Source: Streptomyces sp. YIM 130001
GTDB taxonomy: Bacteria; Actinomycetota; Actinomycetes; Streptomycetales; Streptomycetaceae
Direction of reading: 5' to 3'
Assembly: GCF_003574445.1 (NCBI RefSeq)
Contig: NZ_KZ984553.1
Span: 345,400 to 409,399, forward strand
DNA: 64,000 nt
Below the pieces are notes generated by a model. It was not told the DNA's origin. It searched no databases and worked only from the letters and a program-made list of their open reading frames with translations. Positions 52,350-60,766 of the stretch are shown here, piece by piece. The position numbers and the translations under genes are program-made. Position 1 is the stretch's first letter; each line of letters starts with the position of its first letter.

Positions 52350-53660
52350 TCACTGGCGGGGGGTTCGGGCCAGTTCGGGCGACGACGTATCCAGCGGGAC
52401 CGACCCGGATCGGACCAGGCCCAGTTGTACGGCCTGTCTGGGCAGAACGGCGTCGAGCAGCCAGTCGGCGGCCACCCGGATGCGGTTGCCCGGCATCGAC
52501 ATGAGGTGGTAGCCGCGGGTGACGGCCCCGGCGAGGGGACCGGCCAGTGGCACGTTCCACGGGTTGGCCGCTGCCTGGACACCGCCCAGGTCCACGGCGA
52601 AGCCCTTGTTGTGGTGCTCGTACGGTTGTGGGGCGCCACTGCCGTACGACGCGGCGACGTTTTGACCCGCGGTCTTCCCCTGACGCCAAGCATGCTGCGC
52701 GGTCATCGGCGTGAACTCGCCCGGTCCCGTCAGGTCCGGCACCGCGGCCGCGTCTCCGCAGGCGTACACCTCGGGGTGGTCCGGGACACCCAAGTACTCG
52801 TCGACGACCAGGCGTCCCTTCTCGGTCGGCAGCTGGAGATCCTGCACCAGCGGGTCCGGGCGTACGCCCACGCACCAGATGAGACTGCGGGTCGCCACGA
52901 ACTCTCCGTCGTCGAGCAGGACTCCGTCGTGCGTAGCCTCACGGACGGACGTTCCGGTGCGGATGTCCACCCCACGACGGCGCAGAACCCGGTCAGCCGT
53001 GCGGGAGAGCCTCGCGTCGAGTTCGGGCAGGACCCGGGGAGCAAGATCCAACAGCAGCCAACGCGGCAGCGGCTTGGAGCGCAGTCTCGGGTTGCGGGCG
53101 ACGAGGGAGCGGGTGAGCTGCTGGCCGTGGGCGGCCACTTCGGTACCGGTGTAGCCGGCGCCGACCACGACGAAGGTGGCACGGGCCTCCTGCTCGTTCT
53201 CGTCCTCGGCGTCCGCGGCGAGTTCCAGCTGGCGGATCATGTGGTCGCGCAGGTAGAGCGCCTCCGGCAGACCGCGGTACCCCTTGGCGTGCTCGGCCAC
53301 GCCGGGGATGGGCAGCAGCCGGTTCACACTGCCGACGCTCAGCACGAGCTTGTCGTACCGCAGTTCCCCTTCGTGGCCTTCCGGATCCGTGTATCGCACG
53401 TGCCGGGTCTGCAGATCCACTCCACTCGCCTCGCCCAGGACCAGTCGGCAGCCGGGCAGGGTGTGGGTGAGTGAGACGGTGACGCGGCGCGGCTCCAGGA
53501 TCGAGGCGGAGACCTGGGGCAGGAGCGGCACATAGAGGAAGTGGTCGGTCGGGTTCAGCAGGACGACCTCGACATGCGACGGCACTCGACGCAGCAAGGT
53601 GCGTACGGTCTGGTAGCCCGCGAACCCGGCGCCGACCACCACGACTCGTGACCGGCTCAC
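52350..53660 (-). CDS. ndh: Type II NADH dehydrogenase-like FAD oxidoreductase
   Basis: This 436-residue protein has two Rossmann motifs, FAD-binding VVVVGAGFAGYQTVRTL at the start and NAD-binding FVVVGAGYTGTEVAAH near residue 160. VYACGDAAAVPDLTG and MTAQHAWRQGKTAGQNVAAS are typical of NDH-2, and the hydrophobic end could anchor it to the membrane. It passes electrons from NADH to quinone without proton pumping. Confidence 0.9.
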   Translation of the reverse strand: MSRSRVVVVGAGFAGYQTVRTLLRRVPSHVEVVLLNPTDHFLYVPLLPQVSASILEPRRVTVSLTHTLPGCRLVLGEASGVDLQTRHVRYTDPEGHEGELRYDKLVLSVGSVNRLLPIPGVAEHAKGYRGLPEALYLRDHMIRQLELAADAEDENEQEARATFVVVGAGYTGTEVAAHGQQLTRSLVARNPRLRSKPLPRWLLLDLAPRVLPELDARLSRTADRVLRRRGVDIRTGTSVREATHDGVLLDDGEFVATRSLIWCVGVRPDPLVQDLQLPTEKGRLVVDEYLGVPDHPEVYACGDAAAVPDLTGPGEFTPMTAQHAWRQGKTAGQNVAASYGSGAPQPYEHHNKGFAVDLGGVQAAANPWNVPLAGPLAGAVTRGYHLMSMPGNRIRVAADWLLDAVLPRQAVQLGLVRSGSVPLDTSSPELARTPRQ

Positions 53661-53977
53661 TGCAGCTCACCACCCGGGTGGATGCCCGCGCTGCCGGCGG
53701 GGACGGAGTTCGCTGCGCGTCCGCGGTTCCTGGGTGTGAGTCGGGTCATGAGGGCCTTACCTCCCGCTTGTGGATCTGCTGACGGCTCCGCCCGAGTACC
53801 CGACGGACCCTCCGCTATGCGGGACACCTGGCCGGGCAGCTGCAGCGGTTCGCTCATCGGCGCCCGGATGACCGGTAGCGCGCTCCCCCGCCACCACCGC
53901 ACCTGCCCCTCCCTCCGGATGCGCCGAGCCATCCGCCGGGGGTGCCATGGGTGGGCAGGGAAAGGGGTGACGACGCC
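53661..53977. other. Divergent intergenic region upstream of ku
   Basis: It holds the promoters of the NADH dehydrogenase and ku genes. No coding content or named promoter motif was identified. Confidence 0.4.
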
Positions 53978-55021
53978 ATGGCACGTCCGGTGTGGAGCGG
54001 CGCCCTGACCTTCGGGCTGGTCTCCATGCCCGTGCAGATGTTCACCGCGACGGACCGTCATACCATCCGCTTCCACCAGCTGCAGCGCGGCACCTCCGAC
54101 CGTGTGCGCAACAAGCGCGTGAACGAACGAACCGGCAAGGAAGTACCCCTGGACGAGATCGTCAAGGCCTACGACGCGGGCGACGCGTACGTGCTCGTCG
54201 AGCCGGACGAACTGGACGACATCGCACCGGGCCGGTCCAGAACCCTGGAGATCACCGGCTTCGTCGAACTCACGGACGTAGCACCGATCTTCTTCGACAA
54301 GACGTACTACCTCGGCCCGAAGACCAAGGACTACGCCAAGGTCTACGCGCTCCTCGAGAAGGCACTCGCCGACACCGGCCGAGCGGGCATCGCCACGTTC
54401 GTGATGCGTAACCACCAGTATCTGGTCGCCCTGAAGTCCGAGGCGGGTCTCCTGACTCTGCACACCCTGCACTGGGCCGACGAGATCCGTGACCCACGCC
54501 AGGAGATCGGCACGCTCCCGGGAAGGACGAAGGTCACCGACCGTGAACTGAAGATGGCACGTCAGCTCGTGGACACCCTCCGCATCGAGTGGAGACCTGA
54601 GGACTACCGCGACACGTACCAGGACCAGGTGACCGCACTGATCGAGGCCAAGCGCACGGGCGAGGCGGTCGAGAAGGCGGAGCCACCGGCCGAGTCCACC
54701 AATGTCGTCGACCTCATGGACACGCTGCGTGCCAGCGTCGAGCGTGGCGGGAAGCCTTCGCGACGCGACGACAAGAAGTCCGCCCGGGACACCATCACGC
54801 CTCCGACTCACATCCGTGACGCCTCGGCCAAGCGACGGTCCGCCGGAAAGAAGAAGCGAAAGGCGGGCGACGACCACGACCACCGGCCGCTCGACGTGCT
54901 CACCAAGGCCGAGCTCTACCGTCGAGCCGCCGACGCCGAGATTCCGGGCCGCTCGTCGATGAACCGGAAGGCGCTCCTCGATGCGCTCCGCAAGGGGACG
55001 CAGCACAAAGCCACGTCCTGA
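53978..55021 (+). CDS. ku: Ku DNA end-binding protein (NHEJ)
   Basis: This 347-residue bacterial Ku has the core from the start (ARPVWSGALTFGLVSMPVQM) through NKRVNERTGKEVPLDEIVKA to KMARQLVDTLRIEW. A Lys-rich linker (KRRSAGKKKRKAGDD) follows, then a C-terminal SAP/HeH-like helix pair (LDVLTKAELYRRAADAEIPG, MNRKALLDAL) that can contact DNA. It works with LigD, whose polymerase domain is encoded at 37.5-38.4 kb. A hairpin terminator follows the stop. Confidence 0.95.
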   Translation: MARPVWSGALTFGLVSMPVQMFTATDRHTIRFHQLQRGTSDRVRNKRVNERTGKEVPLDEIVKAYDAGDAYVLVEPDELDDIAPGRSRTLEITGFVELTDVAPIFFDKTYYLGPKTKDYAKVYALLEKALADTGRAGIATFVMRNHQYLVALKSEAGLLTLHTLHWADEIRDPRQEIGTLPGRTKVTDRELKMARQLVDTLRIEWRPEDYRDTYQDQVTALIEAKRTGEAVEKAEPPAESTNVVDLMDTLRASVERGGKPSRRDDKKSARDTITPPTHIRDASAKRRSAGKKKRKAGDDHDHRPLDVLTKAELYRRAADAEIPGRSSMNRKALLDALRKGTQHKATS

Positions 55022-55026
55022 CCCCG

Positions 55027-55066
55027 CTCACGCGACCATCCGACCGGCAGTCGACGGGCGCGTGAG
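55027..55066 (+). terminator. Terminator hairpin after ku
   Basis: CTCACGCG pairs perfectly with CGCGTGAG across 24 nt that can fold further (CGAC with GTCG). It starts 6 nt after the ku stop. Confidence 0.65.
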
Positions 55067-55374
55067 AGATGACAGGCACAGGGCCTCCGGACAGTCACCC
55101 CAAGCGCGAACTCCGTACACCACACGGTTGCCTCGTGCTGCGCGCGTCTGCGCCGGTTCGGATCTCCTCGGCCGGCCGAGCAGGACGTCGCTCCGGACGA
55201 CAGGAATGATTAGAAGCCTCGAGTGCCGGGAACTCGGGTGTGCCCTCGGAGTTCGCGGGATCCATAGCCTGGCGCGAGCAGGAAGCCGGGCCCGCGACCC
55301 GGTGGGACGCGTCGGCGCCACAATGCGGATGCCACCGGTCGGCGCATCTCTTTCCCCCTTGGATGTTGAGATCG
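55067..55374. other. Intergenic region upstream of the VOC gene
   Basis: No supported gene. The VOC frame is open from 55240 but without protein-like content before the ATG at 55375. Confidence 0.45.
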
Positions 55375-56178
55375 ATGAGCGAACACAGAACAGCCGCCTC
55401 CGCCACGAGCAGCCGCGAAGTGGTCGGCGCGCCCTGCTGGGCGACCCTGTTGACGCACGACCTGACGGCCGCGGAGTCCTTCTACGGCGAGGTCTTCGGT
55501 TGGACGTTCGCCCCCGCGAGTCTCGGTGAGGATTTCCGCGTCGCCCTGCAGCAGGGCAAACCGGTGGCCGGCATCGGCGCTCTCATCTCCGCACCCGTCG
55601 TATGGACGCCCTACTTCGCGGTCGCCGACGCCGATGCGACCGCCGCCCGCATCCGTGAGCGCAGCGCCACCGTCGCCGTGGGGCCGTTGCGGTTTCCCGT
55701 GGGCCGTGGCGCCCTGGCAGCAGACCGGGACGGCGCGGTATTCGGTATCTGGGAGGGGCGCCTCATCTCTGACTGGCATTCCTGGCGTGCGGACGCACCG
55801 GTCTGGATTCACCTGCGGTCACGAGACGCATTCGCGGCCGCCATCTTCTACGGCCAGGTTCTCGACTGGGCCTGCGGACGTCCCGGCTGCTGCGAAGTGG
55901 AGTACGAGAACGACGAGGTCGTCCTGCTCCAGGAGGGCAGGCCCCTCGCCCGGCTCAGCTCGGGGGCCGTCGACACCTCGGCCGACCTGGCGGCCGTACC
56001 GCGGTGGGACGTCTGCTTCGCGGTCAGCGACCCGTCGTCCACGGTGCGTGCGGCTCTCGACCACGGCGGTTCAGTGGTGCGCCGCGGCGACCAGCACGAC
56101 CCGACGACCACTCTCTGTGACCCCCTGGGCGGTGTGTTCACCATTACGGAAACCTGGGCGCCCAGCCGTGCGCAGTGA
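55375..56178 (+). CDS. VOC-family protein with two glyoxalase-like modules
   Basis: The 267 residues form two VOC modules: residues 20-125 (CWATLLTHDLTAAESFYGEV to GAVFGIWEG) and 140-262 (WIHLRSRDAFAAAIFYGQVL to DPLGGVFTITETW). Such Streptomyces proteins are often labelled hydroxylases or bleomycin-resistance-like, but function is unknown. The ribosome site is weak. A 38-codon fragment of a paralogue lies at 29.4 kb. Confidence 0.88.
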   Translation: MSEHRTAASATSSREVVGAPCWATLLTHDLTAAESFYGEVFGWTFAPASLGEDFRVALQQGKPVAGIGALISAPVVWTPYFAVADADATAARIRERSATVAVGPLRFPVGRGALAADRDGAVFGIWEGRLISDWHSWRADAPVWIHLRSRDAFAAAIFYGQVLDWACGRPGCCEVEYENDEVVLLQEGRPLARLSSGAVDTSADLAAVPRWDVCFAVSDPSSTVRAALDHGGSVVRRGDQHDPTTTLCDPLGGVFTITETWAPSRAQ

Positions 56179-56267
56179 CCATGGCGCCGACCCGTTCAGC
56201 GACCTCAAGACGACGTTCCCCGGGCTCGCCACGTGATGCCAAGCGTAGGCCTCGTGATCACCACTGC

Positions 56268-56291
56268 GTTTCACCAGTCCCGTCCGGGATA
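56268..56291 (+). promoter_or_regulatory. Possible sigma-B-like promoter of the stress SDR
   Basis: GTTT (56268-56271), a 14-nt spacer and GGGATA (56286-56291) resemble the sigma-B consensus, with one extra A in the -10 box. It lies 42 nt before the SDR ATG. Confidence 0.4.
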
Positions 56292-56332
56292 CGCGGGTGG
56301 TGTCCCATCCCTGTGAGCTGGAGTTGTCGCTC

Positions 56333-57241
56333 ATGACTGACGCGCATGACGTCCCCACCGCACGGCCCACCGCCGAGCCGTCACCGCCGTACCGCTTCGA
56401 ACGGCAGCCGCGGCCCGGGCTGGAGTCGAAAATGTCGACTCCGCCCCGCTACCTGGCGCCCCGGTACCGCGGATCGGGCAAGCTGCAGGACAAGGTGGCG
56501 CTGATCACGGGCGGAGACTCCGGGATCGGTCGGGCGGTCGCGGTGCTGTACGCGCGCGAAGGCGCTGACGTGGCGATCGTCTATCTGCCCGAGGAGCAGG
56601 AGGACGCCGAGCAGACCCGCGCAGCCGTCGAGGAGGAAGGCCGGCAGTGTCTGCTGATCGCGGGCGACTTGTGCGACCCGGAGTTCTGCAGGTACGCGGT
56701 CGACTCGACGGTGCGGTCACTGGGCGATCTCAACATCCTGGTGAGCAACGCAGCCCGGCTCAACAGCCAGAACACGCTCGAGGACCTGAACGTCGAGGAC
56801 TTTGACCTCGCCTTCAAGACGAACGTCTACGCGTACTTCCACCTCGTCCTCGCGTCACTGCCCCACCTGAAGCGTGGCGATGCGGTCATCGCCACGGCCT
56901 CTGAGGAGGGTCTCAAGGGCAGCGACATGATGATCGACTACGCGGCGTCGAAGGCAGCGCAGATCATCTTCACGAAGTCGATCGCCTCGCACCTTGCCAA
57001 GCGCGGAATCCGGGCGAACGTGGTGGCCCCCGGCCCCACCTGGACCGTACTCAACCTGGCCGGGCAGCGTTTCCCTGACGCCTACTTGGAGAAGAACCTC
57101 GCCAGCGCGGACCCGTTGGGTCGCGCCGCCCAGCCCGAGGAGCTCGCCCCGACCTACGTCCACCTCGCCTCCGAAGCCGATTCCAGCTACACGATCGGCG
57201 AGACCATCGCTGTCACCGGCGGCCTGACCGACAGCCGCTGA
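56333..57241 (+). CDS. Short-chain dehydrogenase/reductase, general-stress YhdF/YdaD type
   Basis: This 302-residue protein has an N-terminal extension of about 50 residues (YRFERQPRPGLESKMSTPPR) before TGGDSGIGRAVAVLYAREGA, as in the SDR at 38.5 kb. NAARLNSQN, ATASEEGLKGSD and DYAASKAA form the active site, with Ser in TASEE. The paralogous pair suggests a duplicated stress gene. Substrate unknown. Confidence 0.9.
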   Translation: MTDAHDVPTARPTAEPSPPYRFERQPRPGLESKMSTPPRYLAPRYRGSGKLQDKVALITGGDSGIGRAVAVLYAREGADVAIVYLPEEQEDAEQTRAAVEEEGRQCLLIAGDLCDPEFCRYAVDSTVRSLGDLNILVSNAARLNSQNTLEDLNVEDFDLAFKTNVYAYFHLVLASLPHLKRGDAVIATASEEGLKGSDMMIDYAASKAAQIIFTKSIASHLAKRGIRANVVAPGPTWTVLNLAGQRFPDAYLEKNLASADPLGRAAQPEELAPTYVHLASEADSSYTIGETIAVTGGLTDSR

Positions 57242-57392
57242 AGCCAGGCCGGGGCCGCCCGTGGACGCCTACGCGGCAGCGATCTCGCCAATCCAGGCTG
57301 TCTGCTCCCTCGTCGCCGAGGGGACACGCACGCGCACAGGAGAACGTGCCCCCTATCGGCCCCGCCTCTCTCCCCCGGAATGCGAGGAACTC

Positions 57393-57863
57393 GTGAGCGA
57401 GCAAGACAGGGCGGACGACGCCTACCAGCCCACCGGCAGCAACGAGGAACAACAGGACGCGGCCCCGCTGGACCCGGAGAACGCCGTCGGCGAGCGTACG
57501 TACGACGACATGCTCGACGAGGGCTATTCACCGCCCGAAAAACCACGGGGCGTGAACAGCAAGGGCACCACGGCAGCCGAGCAGAACGAGGGCGAGACCC
57601 TCGACGAACGGCTCGAGCAGGAGGTGCCGGACACCGAGAACCGGGCCGACGACGAGCCGAACGGGGAGGGCGAACCCGTCGATCCGGAAACCGGGGGTGA
57701 ACGTGCCGGCCGGCTGGTCGCACCAGACGAAGGCACCGGCCCGGACACCACCAAGGAGGCCGTAGCCACGGACAGGGGCATCGACGGCGGTGCGGCCGGA
57801 GCCGAGGAGGCAGCGGTTCACGTCGTCCCTGAAGGTGACCCGGATCCGGACAGTCGGCCCTGA
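57393..57863 (+). CDS. DUF5709 domain protein
   Basis: This very acidic 156-residue protein reads YDDMLDEGYSPPEKPRG, ETLDERLEQEVPD, GERAGRLVAPDEGTG and AVATDRGIDGGAAGAEEAAV, matching the DUF5709 family found in Streptomyces stress loci. It is probably largely disordered. GAGGAA lies 5 nt before the GTG. Function unknown. Confidence 0.85.
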   Translation: MSEQDRADDAYQPTGSNEEQQDAAPLDPENAVGERTYDDMLDEGYSPPEKPRGVNSKGTTAAEQNEGETLDERLEQEVPDTENRADDEPNGEGEPVDPETGGERAGRLVAPDEGTGPDTTKEAVATDRGIDGGAAGAEEAAVHVVPEGDPDPDSRP

Positions 57864-57989
57864 AACCCTGCCGTCACCCCTCAGTTCCGGTCGCAGCGTG
57901 TGGCGCACCGACAGGCTTGGATTCAAGGGGCCGCGCTGACGCAGGTACACCGAGAGGATGGCCATCGAGGCGACGGCGAGAAGTTCAGA

Positions 57990-58154
57990 TCAGCGGGGGG
58001 CTTCGGAACATGCGCCCGCATCAATGACGTAGAAGACCAGCTGGGAGGGGTTCCAGCCGTGCAGTGCCGCCAACTCCTTGAGGGCCGGGGCGAGACCTTG
58101 CATAGTGCCGGGCACCCGCTTGTCGACTTGGAAGTGGCACTCAGCGGAGCGGAC
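57990..58154 (-). pseudogene. Fragment of a type III polyketide synthase gene (RppA/chalcone synthase family)
   Basis: The 54-codon reading includes CHFQVDKRVPGTMQGLAPAL and KELAALHGWNPSQLVFYVID before breaking into ACSEAPR and a stop. It matches the C-terminal region of bacterial type III polyketide synthases (FxLDKRVPxTM, LAPxLxxLxxxHGW, FYxIHAGGPRIL). The catalytic His of the IHAGG motif reads Asp here, and a frame break follows at once. The Cys-bearing half is absent. Confidence 0.75.
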
Positions 58155-58307
58155 TTACCAAACGGCGTGCCCGATGGACCTGTGTGATTACGTCGGACGC
58201 CGTCCACTGCATCGTTCTCAGGTTCTCGTCACATCGGAGCCGCCGCCCCGACCTCGACGGTTAGGCAATAACCCGTGTAGGCGCCAGCGACAGCGCAGCA
58301 AGTCATG

Positions 58308-58532
58308 TCATGCGGTTGGAGGGTCTTCCATCTGCCCGTCCACCACGGCCAGCGCTCGTCGAGCGATGGCGAGCGCCGCTTCCACTTCTCGAGTGCCCGT
58401 GATGACGCACAGGGTGTAGGTAACGTCATCGAGCTGTTGATCCGCGCTGGGGTTTGCGCTATCGGGTTTTCGCTGTTGCAAGGTTTCGTACTGTTCAACC
58501 AATCTGCGCAGCACGGTTGTGGCGGCCAGCAT
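58308..58532 (-). CDS. DUF5133 domain protein
   Basis: The 74 residues VLRRLVEQYETLQQRKPD, DDVTYTLCVITGTREVEAAL and ARRALAVVDG fit the small actinobacterial DUF5133 family (LRRLVEQYExL ... YTLCVxTGTR). GGGAGAG lies 6 nt before the ATG. Function unknown. Confidence 0.85.
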   Translation of the reverse strand: MLAATTVLRRLVEQYETLQQRKPDSANPSADQQLDDVTYTLCVITGTREVEAALAIARRALAVVDGQMEDPPTA

Positions 58533-58859
58533 TGTCGCTCTCCCTTGTCGTTCCCCGGGGTTGGTGGGCGACCGAGTACGAACGCTCCTCACGAGTGCCC
58601 ATAGACACCTGAAACAACCTCCGTGTCAGCAGGGCCTGGCCCGAGGAAACGCAAGACGGACACACGAGAACGCGCCGGATCCTCCTCTCTGCAGGCATTT
58701 CGCAGCCTCCACGATGCAGGCACCCTCGCACTTCGGACACGACAACGGCTTCCAGCCAGGAGACCCCATGGCACATGTCCTCCGGCCGACCAAGCGGCAC
58801 ACGCGATTGCGCTACGTCCCCGCCGCACCGGGCAGCGGGGGCCCAGCAAGTGCGCCAGC

Positions 58860-59459
58860 ATGAAGTGGATGAGCGCTTCCGCAAGACCGGAACGGACCCC
58901 TGACGGCCGGTACATCTTGGTCGGGGGCCGCCGTTGGCGTGCGACGGATCCGGAGATCCCCGCAAACACCGCCGCCCGTCTCCGCTCCGGCCTCATGGCA
59001 GCACGGCGCGCTGTGGGAGCGGCTGTGAAGGAGGGCGATACTGCGGCGGAGGAGCGGGCGCGCAGCCTGGTGCACAGCGCGAAGGTGGCCCTCGGTGAGC
59101 GCGGAACCCCGTGGTGGGAGCAGTCCATGGCCGAGCGCCGTGAACGCTGGCAGCGAGGCCTCGAGGCATGCGAAACCGACCGGCCGAACAAGGGACCGCC
59201 CCGCCCGTTAGGCAGCCGGAGAGTCGCGGCAGATTGCGACGTCCCGATGGGACGGCCTCGAGCAGGGGACCCGAGGCTTGGGCATGGCGTAGTGGCCCTT
59301 TCGGCTGGATTGCTGCGATCCCGGCTGCCTGGTACGCCCAGGCTGTCGGACAGGGACTGGTTGTACCGACGAACGCCGCGACGTGGACGTGGACGTGGCG
59401 TCGAACCATATGCCTGCCGCGGTCGTGCCGGAATGCGCCGGGCCGCGAGGTCGTCGTAG
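58860..59459 (+). CDS. Hypothetical protein, conserved N-terminal half
   Basis: The first about 105 residues match a small Streptomyces family of unknown role: RYILVGGRRWRATDPEIPAN, LMAARRAVGAAVKEGDTAAE, RSLVHSAKVALGERGTPWWE. After about residue 110 the content turns Arg/Pro/Gly-rich and probably is not authentic, so a frameshift or lost stop near 59190 is likely. The start may be the ATG at 58860 or 58869. Confidence 0.6.
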   Translation: MKWMSASARPERTPDGRYILVGGRRWRATDPEIPANTAARLRSGLMAARRAVGAAVKEGDTAAEERARSLVHSAKVALGERGTPWWEQSMAERRERWQRGLEACETDRPNKGPPRPLGSRRVAADCDVPMGRPRAGDPRLGHGVVALSAGLLRSRLPGTPRLSDRDWLYRRTPRRGRGRGVEPYACRGRAGMRRAARSS

Positions 59460-59498
59460 AGCCGGCACGCGCGAAAAGGATCAGGGAGCGTGCACATC

Positions 59499-59726
59499 AT
59501 GGCGAAAGGCAAGAAGCTCAAGAAGGGGGACTCGGCCTCCTGGAGCAGCCACGGGCAGACCGTTCCCGGCACGGTGAAGAAGAAGATCACGAAGCGCGGC
59601 GAGGTGGCAGGCCGTACCGTCAATGCTTCGGAGGACGACCCGCAATATGAGGTCGAGAGCGCGAAGTCCGGTCGAACCGCTGTTCACAAACCGCAGTCTC
59701 TGCGGACAGGGGAGACAGGCTCCTGA
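59499..59726 (+). CDS. DUF2945 (TUDOR-like, hypervirulence-associated) protein
   Basis: This 75-residue protein reads KKLKKGDSASWSSHGQTVPG, TVKKKITKRGEVAGRTVNAS, PQYEVESAKSGRTAVHKPQ, matching the DUF2945 family with a small beta-barrel. AAGGATCAGGGAG precedes two possible starts, the GTG at 59490 and the ATG at 59499. Function unknown; it often lies among stress genes. Confidence 0.88.
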   Translation: MAKGKKLKKGDSASWSSHGQTVPGTVKKKITKRGEVAGRTVNASEDDPQYEVESAKSGRTAVHKPQSLRTGETGS

Positions 59727-60183
59727 AGAGCGGAGAGACGGACGGCGAGGCACGCGACAATCAGGGCCTGGATGCCCAACGGCCCGACACGTGGGGAGGG
59801 CCGCCGACGTTGCGGGCCGCGACCTGGGGCGACGTTTGCGCCCGGCCAAGGTGCTCGGTATGGCCGGTGGGTACGGCCGCAGACCCACACGCTTATCCCC
59901 GCGCTCGTCGCGGTTGATCTTGATAGCGACGCTGTAGGCCCGCAGTTATGTCACCTCGCGCGATCGAGCACTTTGAAATCAAAGAAGCCATGGCACCCAG
60001 CACTCGTGGCATCGCGCGAGGCATCTCAGCAGCTACCCCAACACATGCATTCGATCTCCGCACGACTCACGACACCCTTGCCAGGAGTCCGACTGCAGCG
60101 TCAGGCAGCCCACCCGATCCTGGCTCACAATCCGTCGGCCGACCGCGGGGCCGCCACTACCTCTGCGCTTGCTGCCGGGCGGC
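59727..60183. other. Gene-free region upstream of the TspO gene
   Basis: No recognisable coding content. The TspO frame is open from 59948, but the reading before 60254 is not protein-like. Confidence 0.4.
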
Positions 60184-60209
60184 GGCTGAATGGGGCCGGG
60201 ACCGGGTAC
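60184..60209 (+). promoter_or_regulatory. Possible sigma-B-type promoter upstream of tspO
   Basis: GGCT (60184-60187), a 16-nt spacer and GGGTAC (60204-60209) fit GNNT-N14-16-GGGTAC. It lies 90 nt before the TspO ATG. Confidence 0.45.
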
Positions 60210-60298
60210 TCGTCGGCCTGCGTGCCAGCCACCGGTGCGCCGGCCCCGACGAGATGAGTGCGCCCATGCAGTCGATCTCTACTGCCGAAGGGACACCG

Positions 60299-60766
60299 AT
60301 GCGCCGCAGGAGCTGGCCCATGCTTGTGGTGCTGCTCGTGCTCTGCTACGGCGTTGCCGCCTTCGGCGCTACAGCAACGGGCAACGCGAGCGACACTTAC
60401 GCTGCCCTCGACAAGCCCATATGGGCACCGCCCGCTTGGCTCTTCGGCCCGGTGTGGACCGTGCTGTACGGGGTGATCGCGATCGCGGGCTGGCTGATCG
60501 CCCGCAACCCCGTCTCTGCCCGACGGCCGGCATTCGCTGCCTGGGGTGTCCAATTGGTGCTCAACGCACTCTGGACGCCACTGTTCTTCGCCGCCGAGCA
60601 ATACGGCGTGGCGTTCGTCGACATCTGTCTCCTGCTGGTCGCCCTAGTCTCCACCGTGCTGCTCGCTACACGGGTGGATGGCCGGGCCTCCTGGCTACTG
60701 GCGCCTTACCTCCTGTGGGTCGGCTACGCCGCAGCTCTGAACCTCGCGCTCTGGCTGACCAACTGA
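60299..60766 (+). CDS. tspO: TspO/MBR-family membrane protein
   Basis: This 155-residue five-helix protein has family motifs KPIWAPPAWLFGPVWTVLYG (loop 1 and helix 2), WGVQLVLNALWTPLFFA and LLAPYLLWVGYAAALNLALW. TspO binds porphyrins and modulates tetrapyrrole and stress signalling. GAAGGG lies 6 nt before the ATG. Its 3' end overlaps the 3' end of the convergent gene by 72 nt. Confidence 0.92.
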   Translation: MRRRSWPMLVVLLVLCYGVAAFGATATGNASDTYAALDKPIWAPPAWLFGPVWTVLYGVIAIAGWLIARNPVSARRPAFAAWGVQLVLNALWTPLFFAAEQYGVAFVDICLLLVALVSTVLLATRVDGRASWLLAPYLLWVGYAAALNLALWLTN

